In this document: positions 24,844 through 32,416 of the stretch, piece after piece
How the letters are laid out: each line of letters starts with the position of its first letter
How positions within the stretch are numbered: the first letter of the stretch is position 1
DNA from: a virus
DNA length: 60,060 nucleotides
IMG/VR virus record: IMGVR_UViG_3300020201_000020
Span: 1-60,060 of that record
Reading direction: 5' to 3' (one strand)
Made by a program: the position numbers and the translations under genes
Notes under the pieces: model-generated
What the model was told of the DNA's origin: nothing
The model's database searches: none
The model's input: only the letters and a program-made list of their open reading frames with translations

Positions 24844-25292
24844 GCGAAGACATTAAAGATCTAGGTGGAGTTTCACGCATTGAACTAAGCAAAATCAATA
24901 TTGATCTAGACCGGGCATTACGTGAAGCAGCTCATGATGGGACTGTTGCGCCTGACGGATTCCATGCGAAGAAATTAGAGAACATGCAACGCTTCGTCGG
25001 GGCATGGCCCAAAACATTCCCACCTATTGAACCGAACACACCGATCTATTGGTTAGTAGACATGCTAACGACCATGATCACCGAACACGAACTTGAACCG
25101 CTACAGCGTGGCGTTAAAGATTTAGTGGAAGACGTGGTCGCCAAGGAACTACATTCACCAGAAATAAAGAAACAGATGGATTACTACATAGAAACAACGG
25201 TTAGAAATAAGATCAAAGAATACTTCATCAAACATGACTTGGAAGCTAACACTATGGCGAATTCGTTCGTCGACGAACTAAAGGATTTATAA
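24840..25292 (+). CDS. Small protein with C-terminal FVDELKDL peptide
   Basis: A 150-residue protein. It starts MSEDIKDLGGVSRIE, from the exact 34-base repeat shared with the putative small terminase, and ends FVDELKDL. It thus carries a KDL word at both ends. The body is helical (YWLVDMLTTMITEHELEPL). AAGGG lies 4 bases before ATG 24840. Function unknown. Confidence 0.7.
   Translation: MSEDIKDLGGVSRIELSKINIDLDRALREAAHDGTVAPDGFHAKKLENMQRFVGAWPKTFPPIEPNTPIYWLVDMLTTMITEHELEPLQRGVKDLVEDVVAKELHSPEIKKQMDYYIETTVRNKIKEYFIKHDLEANTMANSFVDELKDL
24852..24885 (+). repeat. 34-base exact direct repeat, copy 2
   Basis: Second copy of the IKDLGGVSRIE-coding repeat of 22388-22421. Exact identity including wobble positions points to recent copying. 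Confidence 0.9.
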
Positions 25293-25520
25293 ATGAGCAC
25301 AATGGATGAAATGAATGGATTTCTAAAAGCCCAAGAAACAGCATCACACGGGTTTGAGGTTTTCCTAGAAAGAGAAAGAGCAGACGGGAAGCCTAAAGAG
25401 TTTATGGACATGCTAGAGAAGTCTGAAGTATTCAGGCAACTATTCGTCATGGGCTTCATGGCCGGTATGAGCTTCGCCGCTGAAGACATGTTTGAAACAG
25501 TTGAAAAGAACTTCCAATGA
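25293..25520 (+). CDS. Small helical protein
   Basis: A 75-residue helical protein with a hydrophobic helix (LFVMGFMAGMSFAAEDMF). The ribosome site AAGGA lies in the last codons of the preceding gene. ATGA overlap with the next gene. Function unknown. Confidence 0.6.
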   Translation: MSTMDEMNGFLKAQETASHGFEVFLERERADGKPKEFMDMLEKSEVFRQLFVMGFMAGMSFAAEDMFETVEKNFQ

Positions 25521-25600
25521 TGACCGAGTGGGAAGCTAAAATTTACGTCATGCTTACGTTTGCATTCATGATCTTTATGTTAAAGCAGTTCGCTATATGA
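25517..25600 (+). CDS. 27-residue membrane peptide
   Basis: The frame reads MMTEWEAKIY and then a hydrophobic segment (VMLTFAFMIFML). It lies between two ATGA junctions, which supports translation despite the small size. Confidence 0.5.
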   Translation: MMTEWEAKIYVMLTFAFMIFMLKQFAI

Positions 25601-26154
25601 GCTTCACACGGACAGGCGTAATCCCATTGAACGCAGAGGAAGTCCCACCGGGGCTTAAATTCATTGGCGATGTCACGATCATGAACCATCTCAATATTGG
25701 CGACTATGGACGTATGACGGAAGAATGTCACCGAGTGGACGGTAAGACGTTTAACCCCGGAGATCTTATTGCTAGAGATAGCACAGGGGGCCTGATCAAG
25801 CTCGAGTCCGTCACCACAACGTCAGCAGATCTTTTAAGCACAATCACTTCGGTTGGTCGGCCAAACAATCCAGCACAAAGGGCACTAGAGGCCCTATTCA
25901 CTAATAAGCTAACGTCAGACATTATTATGACCAATGAAGACTGGAAAGAGAAGGAAGAGCAATTCCTAGCTGACATGAACCAGCTAGGCTACGACCATAA
26001 GATTGAATACGTAGCGGGACAGCCATTCTCAAGAGTTCTAATACAACATCCGGCACAGGGTAAAGTTGCGCTCATTATCAACATTATAGAAAATTCTAAA
26101 AGCATAGACGAATGTGAAGCTGACGAGTTCACTGATGCATTAAAGGACTTATGA
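25597..26154 (+). CDS. Protein with C-terminal FTDALKDL peptide
   Basis: A 185-residue protein. The first part is beta-like (LKFIGDVTIMNHLNIGDYG, FNPGDLIARDSTGG), the second helical. It ends FTDALKDL, one of the best matches to the shared C-terminal pattern. ATGA at the start; AAGGA in its last codons serves the next frame. No family recognised. Confidence 0.7.
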   Translation: MSFTRTGVIPLNAEEVPPGLKFIGDVTIMNHLNIGDYGRMTEECHRVDGKTFNPGDLIARDSTGGLIKLESVTTTSADLLSTITSVGRPNNPAQRALEALFTNKLTSDIIMTNEDWKEKEEQFLADMNQLGYDHKIEYVAGQPFSRVLIQHPAQGKVALIINIIENSKSIDECEADEFTDALKDL

Positions 26155-26334
26155 AAAAATGTGAATGCGGTTCAACACTAGAACGACAAGAAGGCGATGT
26201 TCGTTATCCTATGTCCCGATTGTCTGTATTACGAAACAGTTGAAGAGACCGAAAGAAATAAGCAACTCCAAAGGGATTGGGCAGAAGCACAGGAGGCTGA
26301 ATATGAAGTGGTTTGTGAAAATAGTAATGAGTGA
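26151..26334 (+). pseudogene. Frameshifted zinc-ribbon gene
   Basis: ATG 26151 (ATGA overlap) reads MKKCECGSTLERQEGDVRY and then stops at 26243 in frame. Shifting +1 near 26205 reads LCPDCLYYETVEETERNK and continues to a stop at 26334. Together the two frames make a normal two-pair zinc ribbon of about 60 residues. It is a broken gene, a sequencing error or a frameshifted product; the A-run near the start is not the shift site, as the first Cys pair is in frame. Confidence 0.6.
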
Positions 26335-26401
26335 TTGGAATCCATCGTGTCAATTAAAGTGGTTAGTCCATCAAACGTGGATCGTTAGAGGTTCTCTATG
26401 A
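26303..26401 (+). CDS. 32-residue Trp-rich peptide
   Basis: The frame has a near-perfect AGGAGG site 6 bases before ATG 26303. The product (MKWFVKIVMSDWNPSC...) is short, Trp-rich and moderately hydrophobic. ATGA overlap with the next gene supports translation. Confidence 0.5.
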   Translation: MKWFVKIVMSDWNPSCQLKWLVHQTWIVRGSL

Positions 26402-26502
26402 AGTTCATGGGCGACATACTAATATCGGCAATGCTGGTCTTCCTAATTTTAGGCATAGGACTGTTTTTAGTTATAGGGGTGGGAACGAATGAATCAGACT
26501 AG
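26398..26502 (+). CDS. 34-residue membrane peptide
   Basis: One transmembrane segment (LISAMLVFLILGIGLFLVIG) with a short acidic end. It starts in an ATGA overlap and its 3' end overlaps the next gene by 14 bases. Confidence 0.55.
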   Translation: MKFMGDILISAMLVFLILGIGLFLVIGVGTNESD

Positions 26503-26773
26503 GAAATGCACGTTTGAAGGCACAGGGATCAACATAGAAGTCCCGTCAGACGCAGACCAGATACTCGTCACCTTAGACGGTAAGCTTATCGATGTATTTA
26601 GCTACACGATCAAACTTAAAACCCCAGAATTGAAAGACATCATTATCGAAGGGCTTGAATACGGCACTCATACGGTTCTATTCTCCTACAACACTAATAC
26701 GACCTATGAATTTCCTAAACTTTCCAGTTTTGAAACGGACGTAGACTTCGCTCAACTAATAACAGACCTGTAA
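26489..26773 (+). CDS. Small beta protein with C-terminal FAQLITDL peptide
   Basis: A 94-residue protein that looks like an Ig-type beta sandwich (INIEVPSDADQILVTLDG, TVLFSYNTNTTYEF) and ends FAQLITDL. GGGTGGGA precedes ATG 26489. No gene starts close behind it, so its terminal peptide is not a by-product of a ribosome site. Confidence 0.7.
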   Translation: MNQTRKCTFEGTGINIEVPSDADQILVTLDGKLIDVFSYTIKLKTPELKDIIIEGLEYGTHTVLFSYNTNTTYEFPKLSSFETDVDFAQLITDL

Positions 26774-26894
26774 ATAACTTACCGCAGCTTTCCCGCCACA
26801 TTCCACCCACATTCCGATTAGGCAGCATGAAGAAAACATGCTCAACATGAAAGGGCCAGAAATTACACTCCCAAACGTCACAACGAGGTTCCCA

Positions 26895-27257
26895 ATGAGC
26901 AAGAGTATGACGAATCAGCAGCAAGACTTAGTGGATACGACATTCGCCATGGCACAGCTTTTCTCCGACATCAAATCAATGAAACGCATCTTCCTCATTA
27001 TTGATCAAAAGACTTTGAAGATCTCAAAGACCGAAGAACTCTCCGATAAGCATTTCACCAACGCAATAGGTAATAAAACGATCATAGTGGATCTAAAATC
27101 CCAACAGGTGTTCGACTATGGAAAACGGGACTGGCAGGATATTAGCGAAGAACACAAAGCTGGCACTTCTAATAAGAAAAAGAGTGGAAGAGCTGGAAGC
27201 GGAAGTGGTGCGACAAAGAAAAAGAAACGCACACCCAGCACTAATAGAAAGGCTTGA
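26895..27257 (+). CDS. Hypothetical protein with basic tail
   Basis: About 120 residues from ATG 26895 (GAGG 6 bases upstream); the frame is open back to ATG 26838, giving 139. The body is mixed alpha/beta (RIFLIIDQKTLKISK, KTIIVDLKSQQVFDYG). The tail is Lys/Ser/Gly-rich and lies over the start of the next gene in another frame. Function unknown. Confidence 0.55.
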   Translation: MSKSMTNQQQDLVDTTFAMAQLFSDIKSMKRIFLIIDQKTLKISKTEELSDKHFTNAIGNKTIIVDLKSQQVFDYGKRDWQDISEEHKAGTSNKKKSGRAGSGSGATKKKKRTPSTNRKA

Positions 27258-27324
27258 AGAAGCACTAGCGGAGAACACACTGATGCTAATGAGACTTGAA
27301 CATAGAAAGGTGACCTATCATTAA
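27118..27324 (+). CDS. Nested coiled-coil protein
   Basis: A 68-residue Leu/Glu/Arg-rich helix (RKRVEELEAEVVRQRKR, LIERLEEALAENTLML) overlapping the previous gene by 140 bases in another frame. AGGTG lies 7 bases before ATG 27118. The regular coiled coil argues that it is coding, and the basic low-complexity tail of the other frame may be the by-product. Confidence 0.55.
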   Translation: MENGTGRILAKNTKLALLIRKRVEELEAEVVRQRKRNAHPALIERLEEALAENTLMLMRLEHRKVTYH

Positions 27325-27460
27325 TAAAGTAGTCGCCCAGATTCTAGTATGGCTTTCCATTGTTACGTTCGTGACGATCTTGGTGGTCATTTCTTTCGTC
27401 TATCGCTTTAATAGAATAGATAATAAACTAAAAGAAATCCGAGGTAAGAATGGAACATGA
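27320..27460 (+). CDS. Small membrane protein with probable AUU start
   Basis: A 46-residue frame, INKVVAQILVWLS and onward, with one strong transmembrane helix and a basic tail, ending inside the next gene. No ATG, GTG or TTG starts the full frame. AAAGGTGA lies 6 bases before ATT 27320 (3 before ATC 27317). GTG 27371 would cut the membrane helix and has no ribosome site. Confidence 0.5.
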   Translation: MNKVVAQILVWLSIVTFVTILVVISFVYRFNRIDNKLKEIRGKNGT

Positions 27461-27920
27461 TATTTACTTGATAGCCGCTGGGGCAATCGCAGCCGTCATT
27501 GGGACGGCAGTTATTAAAAGAAAGAAAAGTCTCGACGTAGAACCTGCACTGAAGAAAGATCAGCAGTTACGGGTAGTTGAGCGCAAAGACGAACCCGCAA
27601 AACAAAAAACAAGCCAACGTGCGAGCTACGGGAAACGTGAGTCAGCGGGTAAGCTGATGGACGATACGAAGCGCAAGAACCTACAGCCGGGGAACATTAA
27701 GACTATTGCCGAAGTAATCAATAAAACCATTCATGACGTTCAGAACTTCGAGCACAAGTTCTTCGGCACTGTTCTAATGGTCGAAGGAAGAATCTTAATT
27801 GATTCACTGCCAAAGAAGCTGCACTCATTTGAGGTGCTTGATGGCGTTTGCTACTGTGATGGACAGGTGGTCAAAATACACCCAGACGAAATATTAAGAC
27901 TTGCGAGAAGTATTGAATGA
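27450..27920 (+). CDS. Membrane-anchored hypothetical protein
   Basis: A 156-residue protein with an N-terminal membrane anchor (YLIAAGAIAAVIGTAVI), a long basic linker containing LDVEP, and a C-terminal folded part (FFGTVLMVEGRILIDSL). GAGGTAAGA precedes ATG 27450. It stands before the fibre genes; the function is unknown, and a role at the envelope is inferred from the anchor only. Confidence 0.7.
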   Translation: MEHDIYLIAAGAIAAVIGTAVIKRKKSLDVEPALKKDQQLRVVERKDEPAKQKTSQRASYGKRESAGKLMDDTKRKNLQPGNIKTIAEVINKTIHDVQNFEHKFFGTVLMVEGRILIDSLPKKLHSFEVLDGVCYCDGQVVKIHPDEILRLARSIE

Positions 27921-28477
27921 GTGAAATGGACGGACGGCAAGATAAAGGCTTCCCTAAATGGGATGGCAACTTAAATAAGTTGTTTGAGACATTGCAGAAT
28001 GTTGATGGCTCTTCAGTCGAAAATTACAACCACATCATATCAAAGCTATTCCAAAGCATAGTCTCTGGTAATTTTACATGGGTTAACGGTGTCCCATACA
28101 TCGACGATCCACTCAGGGGAAAAAAGCTTTCACTCACACGAGCAACACAAAGCTTTGGTTATTACGGCCCTAATCAGGACAGCCGCTATCTAAGGCTCAG
28201 TGAGGTCACAACGTCAGGTAACGGCTATATGATGATGAGGGACGCTACTATCACTGGACTTGCAACACGCTCACGATCGCCAAGCGCATATCAATTAGAA
28301 ATAAGAAAAAATGACAATCCTAACGCACTGTATTCTCTCAACGCTAACGCTGGTCAGGGAATTGCCGATACGCTCGATATTGATTTAGTTGCTGGAGATT
28401 TTGTTCAAATATATTTAAACGGATCATCTATTGATCACCCACTTGCATTTTTAGAGTTAGCTTGGCGAACCACTTAA
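27917..28477 (+). CDS. Fibre-associated virion protein
   Basis: A 186-residue protein. Its C-terminal 85 residues (MRDATITGLATRS, then IRKN and HPLAFLELAWR) match the C-terminal domain of the 28500 protein in pattern (MKDMCLVGMSVQT, VRKN, RPVIMLEFAER), so both end in the same beta domain. Glycine- and serine-rich, no enzyme motif. A tip or knob protein is likely (inference from context). ATGA overlap at the start. Confidence 0.65.
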   Translation: MSEMDGRQDKGFPKWDGNLNKLFETLQNVDGSSVENYNHIISKLFQSIVSGNFTWVNGVPYIDDPLRGKKLSLTRATQSFGYYGPNQDSRYLRLSEVTTSGNGYMMMRDATITGLATRSRSPSAYQLEIRKNDNPNALYSLNANAGQGIADTLDIDLVAGDFVQIYLNGSSIDHPLAFLELAWRTT

Positions 28478-28499
28478 CCTTTAAGACCTTGGAGGTCAC

Positions 28500-29987
28500 A
28501 TGAGTTTTTTCAGAGTATCCAATCCGGTCGCCACGGCATTTGGCCTAGACGATCTCGGTATTGTAATCGCAGCGTCAGCTTCAAACATTGTTCTATCGAA
28601 TCAGTTTTCAGTAAACGACCTATACCTAAGTGCAGACCTAGAAGCCGCCATTATCGCAGGAGACCTGACAGTTCAGATCGACTACGGCACTGGCTTTGCT
28701 TCAATCGCTTCAATCGACTATACGAACAGAGATGCACTAAGCTCATGGCTTAACGTGTATGAGATCAGCAATGAAAACAACAACGAAGACCTCGTTGACG
28801 GTTCAGAAGCTTCAGTTCTCCACAACCACGGATCGCTCTACTATACAAAAGCTCAAACGAATGCGATTACATTTGGAGCTTTGGTAGGACTAGACGGTTC
28901 AGGGTTCACAAGCCTTTCAAACCTAATTGACGATCTTCAAGAGTTCGCTAATGCGGTTGATGTAAAGTTTGGTTCATTCGATCTTGATAGTGCTTATACG
29001 AATGACGCAGACGGAATTCTAACCGTAAACGGTGCAGGGAAAGATCTAAACTTTAGATCAAACAACGTGAATGACATTATCATCTCACGCTGGAACGGCA
29101 CAGACTCACAGAGAGCTTTAATCCTAGACGTACCGGGCGACGAATTGATTTTAGGTTCACCGCTTGTTGGTGCTTTAAATCAACTCGATGTAAGAGTTCT
29201 TACAAACCTAATCGTAGACGGGAACTTAACCATCACTGGTACTTTCACAGATACGACAGTGAACGAGCTGAACGTAACGAATGCCAACATCAGACTTCGT
29301 GACGGAGCAACAGGTATCGCAGCGTCAAACGCCTACATCGAAATTGAGCGTGGAACTTCAGGCGCAGACGCACGTTTACTATGGGATGAAACATCAGCAA
29401 GATGGATGGCGGGGATTGTCGGTAACATGGCAACAATCGCTCTTCTCGAGAAGAACGAAGTCGTAACCGGTGTCTACGAAATGCAAGGCCCAGGAGTAAC
29501 TTCTCCTTCAATGTATCTAACAAACAAAGCAGCGGCACCTACGATCAACCTTGGAACATCTTTACAGATTCCAATGTCAATGATCAACAACACGCTCGCA
29601 GTATTCGACAAATCGAATTCAAGAAATAAATTCTTGTCAGTAAACAGAATGTACCTTGGATTCACTGGACGAGATAACGCTAACAACACGAACGAATATG
29701 CACGTTTTGGCGTATTCACATCGAATCAGTCATCAGCTCGTTTGATGAAAGATATGTGCTTAGTTGGAATGTCAGTTCAAACAAGTGGCGCAGAAACTTG
29801 GACAGCACGAGTTCGTAAGAATGGTGTCGTAACTAACTTAGCATCGCTTGTAGCTTCGGCAGTAGCAGGTGCTCAAGCGAACACGTACAACATCGACTTC
29901 AATGCTGGCGACAAGATTGATGTCTTCATTGACGGGGCATCAGTTGATCGTCCAGTAATTATGCTAGAGTTCGCTGAGAGGTTCTAA
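28500..29987 (+). CDS. Tail fibre-like protein
   Basis: A 495-residue repetitive beta protein: an N-terminal domain, a linker with the HNHGSLYYTKAQT fibre motif, a shaft (NLIVDGNLTITGTFTDTTVNEL), a segment with LRDGATGIAASNAYIEIERG, and a C-terminal domain shared with the 27917 protein. This architecture is common in phage fibre or head-fibre proteins. TTGGAGG lies 6 bases before ATG 28500. It is expected to be exposed on the virion and to contact the host surface. Confidence 0.8.
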   Translation: MSFFRVSNPVATAFGLDDLGIVIAASASNIVLSNQFSVNDLYLSADLEAAIIAGDLTVQIDYGTGFASIASIDYTNRDALSSWLNVYEISNENNNEDLVDGSEASVLHNHGSLYYTKAQTNAITFGALVGLDGSGFTSLSNLIDDLQEFANAVDVKFGSFDLDSAYTNDADGILTVNGAGKDLNFRSNNVNDIIISRWNGTDSQRALILDVPGDELILGSPLVGALNQLDVRVLTNLIVDGNLTITGTFTDTTVNELNVTNANIRLRDGATGIAASNAYIEIERGTSGADARLLWDETSARWMAGIVGNMATIALLEKNEVVTGVYEMQGPGVTSPSMYLTNKAAAPTINLGTSLQIPMSMINNTLAVFDKSNSRNKFLSVNRMYLGFTGRDNANNTNEYARFGVFTSNQSSARLMKDMCLVGMSVQTSGAETWTARVRKNGVVTNLASLVASAVAGAQANTYNIDFNAGDKIDVFIDGASVDRPVIMLEFAERF

Positions 29988-30520
29988 TGAGTTTATTTGT
30001 TTCTACAACGGGAACAGACGTGGAGGTGCCAGAGCTTGGCATCTCCATTATTCATCCAACGACGGATCAAGATCTTCTTGATCAGTTTAGTTCAGATGAA
30101 ATATCTAAAGCTTTTAGTTTAACCGCTGCCATTGTTAGCGGTGCTTTAGTCTGGAGAAAGATAGCGGCAGGAGTCATTCAAACGCCTTCTAGCTACGATT
30201 CAGATTGGGCAGAGGTGGCAGAATTAAACACGGGCACAGGCTCGAGCGCAGACAGGGTCGTGACGTTTAAAAACCTTATTACGACCAAGGCAGGAAGAAT
30301 TGCAGCTGGAGGATTCACAGGTAATCCACGAAAGGCAACAGTGACATTCGCAACAGCTTTCCCAAACACTAACTATACAATCACAGTTCTAGGTGCTGAC
30401 GGCAGATCATTCATTTATGAATCAAAGCTTGCAGCATCTTTTGTAATTAATACACAAGCGAACGCAGCACTTTCTGGTGAAGTTCACTGGCAAGCACAAG
30501 CTGATGGGGAATCGGTATAA
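29987..30520 (+). CDS. Fibre knob-like protein
   Basis: A 177-residue protein. The C-terminal half (RKATVTFATAFPNTNYTIT, SFVINTQANAALSGEVHW) is of the beta-sandwich type found at phage fibre tips and in H-type lectin-like domains; binding to sugars is an inference. TAATG overlap with the fibre gene and with the next gene. Confidence 0.7.
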   Translation: MSLFVSTTGTDVEVPELGISIIHPTTDQDLLDQFSSDEISKAFSLTAAIVSGALVWRKIAAGVIQTPSSYDSDWAEVAELNTGTGSSADRVVTFKNLITTKAGRIAAGGFTGNPRKATVTFATAFPNTNYTITVLGADGRSFIYESKLAASFVINTQANAALSGEVHWQAQADGESV

Positions 30521-31257
30521 TGGGTCACTTAATTGATAATATAACAGTAGAAGGAAACGGAAGTCTTGCGGGGCTTATCCTCCCTTCTACTCCTGTAGCG
30601 ACCACAGCGGCAGGGACTTTAACACTTACCGCTACGAGTGGTTCCGTCGTTTTCCTAACAGGCACAGCGGCTGGCTATTCAGTGGTTCTTCCAAACGCTA
30701 CGACTTTGGCCCAAGGGCGGCAGTATGAAATATACAATACTAGCTCCGCTCCAGTAGATATTAAGACGAACGGTGGTGCGACCCTGTTCACACTAGCGCA
30801 GTTCTCAACAGGGTATCTTTATCTTTTAAGCAATGGAACAGCAGTAGGGATATGGTCAGCATGGCAAATTTTCGCAAACCCAAGTGTTGCTACAGGTATT
30901 TTAAACTACAGGTCAACAAGTTCAGTTTCATTCACGACAGCAAGTGCGACAGACGTTATCATTACAGGTTTCACTCTCACGCCACAAGCTGGGACTTACG
31001 CTGTTTGGTATAACGCTTCAAGTGCAATAGCAACAAACAACACGAAACTGAGATCTTCGATATACAAAGGTGGGACGCTAATAGCAGATTCAACTCGACT
31101 AACACAGGCTTCAGGCGGTACATGGTCTGGTATGGCATCCACAATGACGACATCACAGTTCAACGGCTCACAGACTTGCGACATAAGGGTGAGATCATCA
31201 TCAGGTAATATTTCAGTTCTTGATAGAACATTAATCATGATCAGATTGGGGAATTAA
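30520..31257 (+). CDS. Fibre-associated virion protein
   Basis: A 245-residue Gly/Ser/Thr-rich beta protein. Its N-terminal half has a pattern often seen in fibre proteins (TLTLTATSGSVVFLTGTAAG), and the C-terminal half resembles a C1q/TNF-like jelly roll (FTLTPQAGTYAVWYNASSA). Starts in a TAATG overlap. Receptor binding is a reasonable guess only. Confidence 0.65.
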   Translation: MGHLIDNITVEGNGSLAGLILPSTPVATTAAGTLTLTATSGSVVFLTGTAAGYSVVLPNATTLAQGRQYEIYNTSSAPVDIKTNGGATLFTLAQFSTGYLYLLSNGTAVGIWSAWQIFANPSVATGILNYRSTSSVSFTTASATDVIITGFTLTPQAGTYAVWYNASSAIATNNTKLRSSIYKGGTLIADSTRLTQASGGTWSGMASTMTTSQFNGSQTCDIRVRSSSGNISVLDRTLIMIRLGN

Positions 31258-31258
31258 T

Positions 31259-31948
31259 ATGGCACTAACCAAAACGTACACTAAAACTCCATGCGCTTTA
31301 GATCGTATTATTTTCGACATACAAAGAAACGTGAACATCACGCTCGCTTTAAACTTTTCGACCACAAGTCTTTTTGGGGATCAGCTTACGGTTGGATTTC
31401 TAGCTGACCAGCCTGATTGGTCACACGTCGATTCAGTAGTCTCAGCTCATACGGGAATAGCACTTCCAAGCAATCTTACACAGGCCGTGTCAATAGCGTC
31501 GCTTCCAGAATCCGAGCCATTTGCAAGACCAGCATATAGAACTAAAAGAAATGCAACGGCAGCACTGGTTACGGTCACAGTGAATACCTCAAACACAATC
31601 GACTTCCTTATGACGGCAGAACGCTTCGTCACGGGTGGTGCATTGATCGTTAAGAACGCCGAGCTTGGCGACTACATCACGGCTTCAGTGTTTGACGGCT
31701 ACAATGGTGGGGTCATTCCTGAAGCATATAGAGCGGCCCTATGCGAAGCGTGGCCAGTGGTTGGGCTTTACATTGAGAAGGAATGGATTAAGAAAGAAGA
31801 CGGGGTTTATTCATCTCACGAGATTAATGCATACCCACTCAACGCAAAGATCTCGGCAGGTCTTTTACTTCGTGTGACCTATTTCGCAACAGCGGAAGGC
31901 TTAGATAGGGTTGTCGCACTAAACTACAACTTAACAAAGAAGCTATAG
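31259..31948 (+). CDS. Hypothetical virion protein
   Basis: A 229-residue beta-rich protein at the end of the fibre group; no family recognised. It begins 2 bases after the previous stop with a weak GGGGAATTA site. Confidence 0.6.
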   Translation: MALTKTYTKTPCALDRIIFDIQRNVNITLALNFSTTSLFGDQLTVGFLADQPDWSHVDSVVSAHTGIALPSNLTQAVSIASLPESEPFARPAYRTKRNATAALVTVTVNTSNTIDFLMTAERFVTGGALIVKNAELGDYITASVFDGYNGGVIPEAYRAALCEAWPVVGLYIEKEWIKKEDGVYSSHEINAYPLNAKISAGLLLRVTYFATAEGLDRVVALNYNLTKKL

Positions 31949-31949
31949 C

Positions 31950-32090
31950 ATGAAAGGTTTTCTTCAGAGATCGTTGCTTAAGATTGTTGGGATTTGTTCA
32001 AAAGCAATGTCCCAGATTCACGCTCCGTTCACTCGTAAGAAAATATCAGCAAAACATTATCATGCAATTAATAAATGTCAGCTAAAGTAG
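31950..32090 (+). pseudogene. N-terminal fragment of papain-like NlpC/P60 (YiiX-type) hydrolase
   Basis: The first 42 or so residues (MKGFLQRSLLKIVGICSK, then HAPFTRKKISAKHY) match the start of YiiX/YebB-like permuted NlpC/P60 cysteine hydrolases as found in phages. The next expected block, with the catalytic His, is missing; the frame runs into foreign sequence and stops at 32090. The C-terminal part reappears at 33401. The intact enzyme would probably cut peptidoglycan or amide bonds. Confidence 0.65.
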
Positions 32091-32416
32091 AATTAGATTA
32101 TGTTAAGCTAGATGCTCTCTTGCAATTTAAGGCAACAAAAAGATTTTGTGCTGAATATATTGGTGTCTCAGAAGATGCTATCGACAGGCGATTGAGAGAA
32201 GAGCATAACATGACATTCACTGAATATCATGCAATGAGATTAGAACGTACTGCGGTAAAACTACAACAAAAGGCTATCGAAATGGCGTTGGCTGGCAATA
32301 CGGTTATGATGATATTTTCATTAAAGAATCTTGCTGGTTGGTCTGACAAGCTAGAGACAAGAGTGGATTCAACTCTGATTCAAATAAATATCGACAATGA
32401 TGATAATGAGCTTTAA
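32075..32416 (+). CDS. Terminase small subunit (foreign segment)
   Basis: A 113-residue protein. Helix-turn-helix: LQFKATKRFCAEYIGVSED, then RRLREEHNMTFTEY; the C-terminal oligomerisation part is MALAGNTVMMIFSLKNLAGW. This is the usual look of small terminases that lie next to a large terminase of the LFGGSRSGKT type, as here. It would recognise pac/cos DNA of its original phage. Stop and next start overlap (TAATG-like), so the gene pair was imported together. Confidence 0.7.
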   Translation: MSAKVELDYVKLDALLQFKATKRFCAEYIGVSEDAIDRRLREEHNMTFTEYHAMRLERTAVKLQQKAIEMALAGNTVMMIFSLKNLAGWSDKLETRVDSTLIQINIDNDDNEL

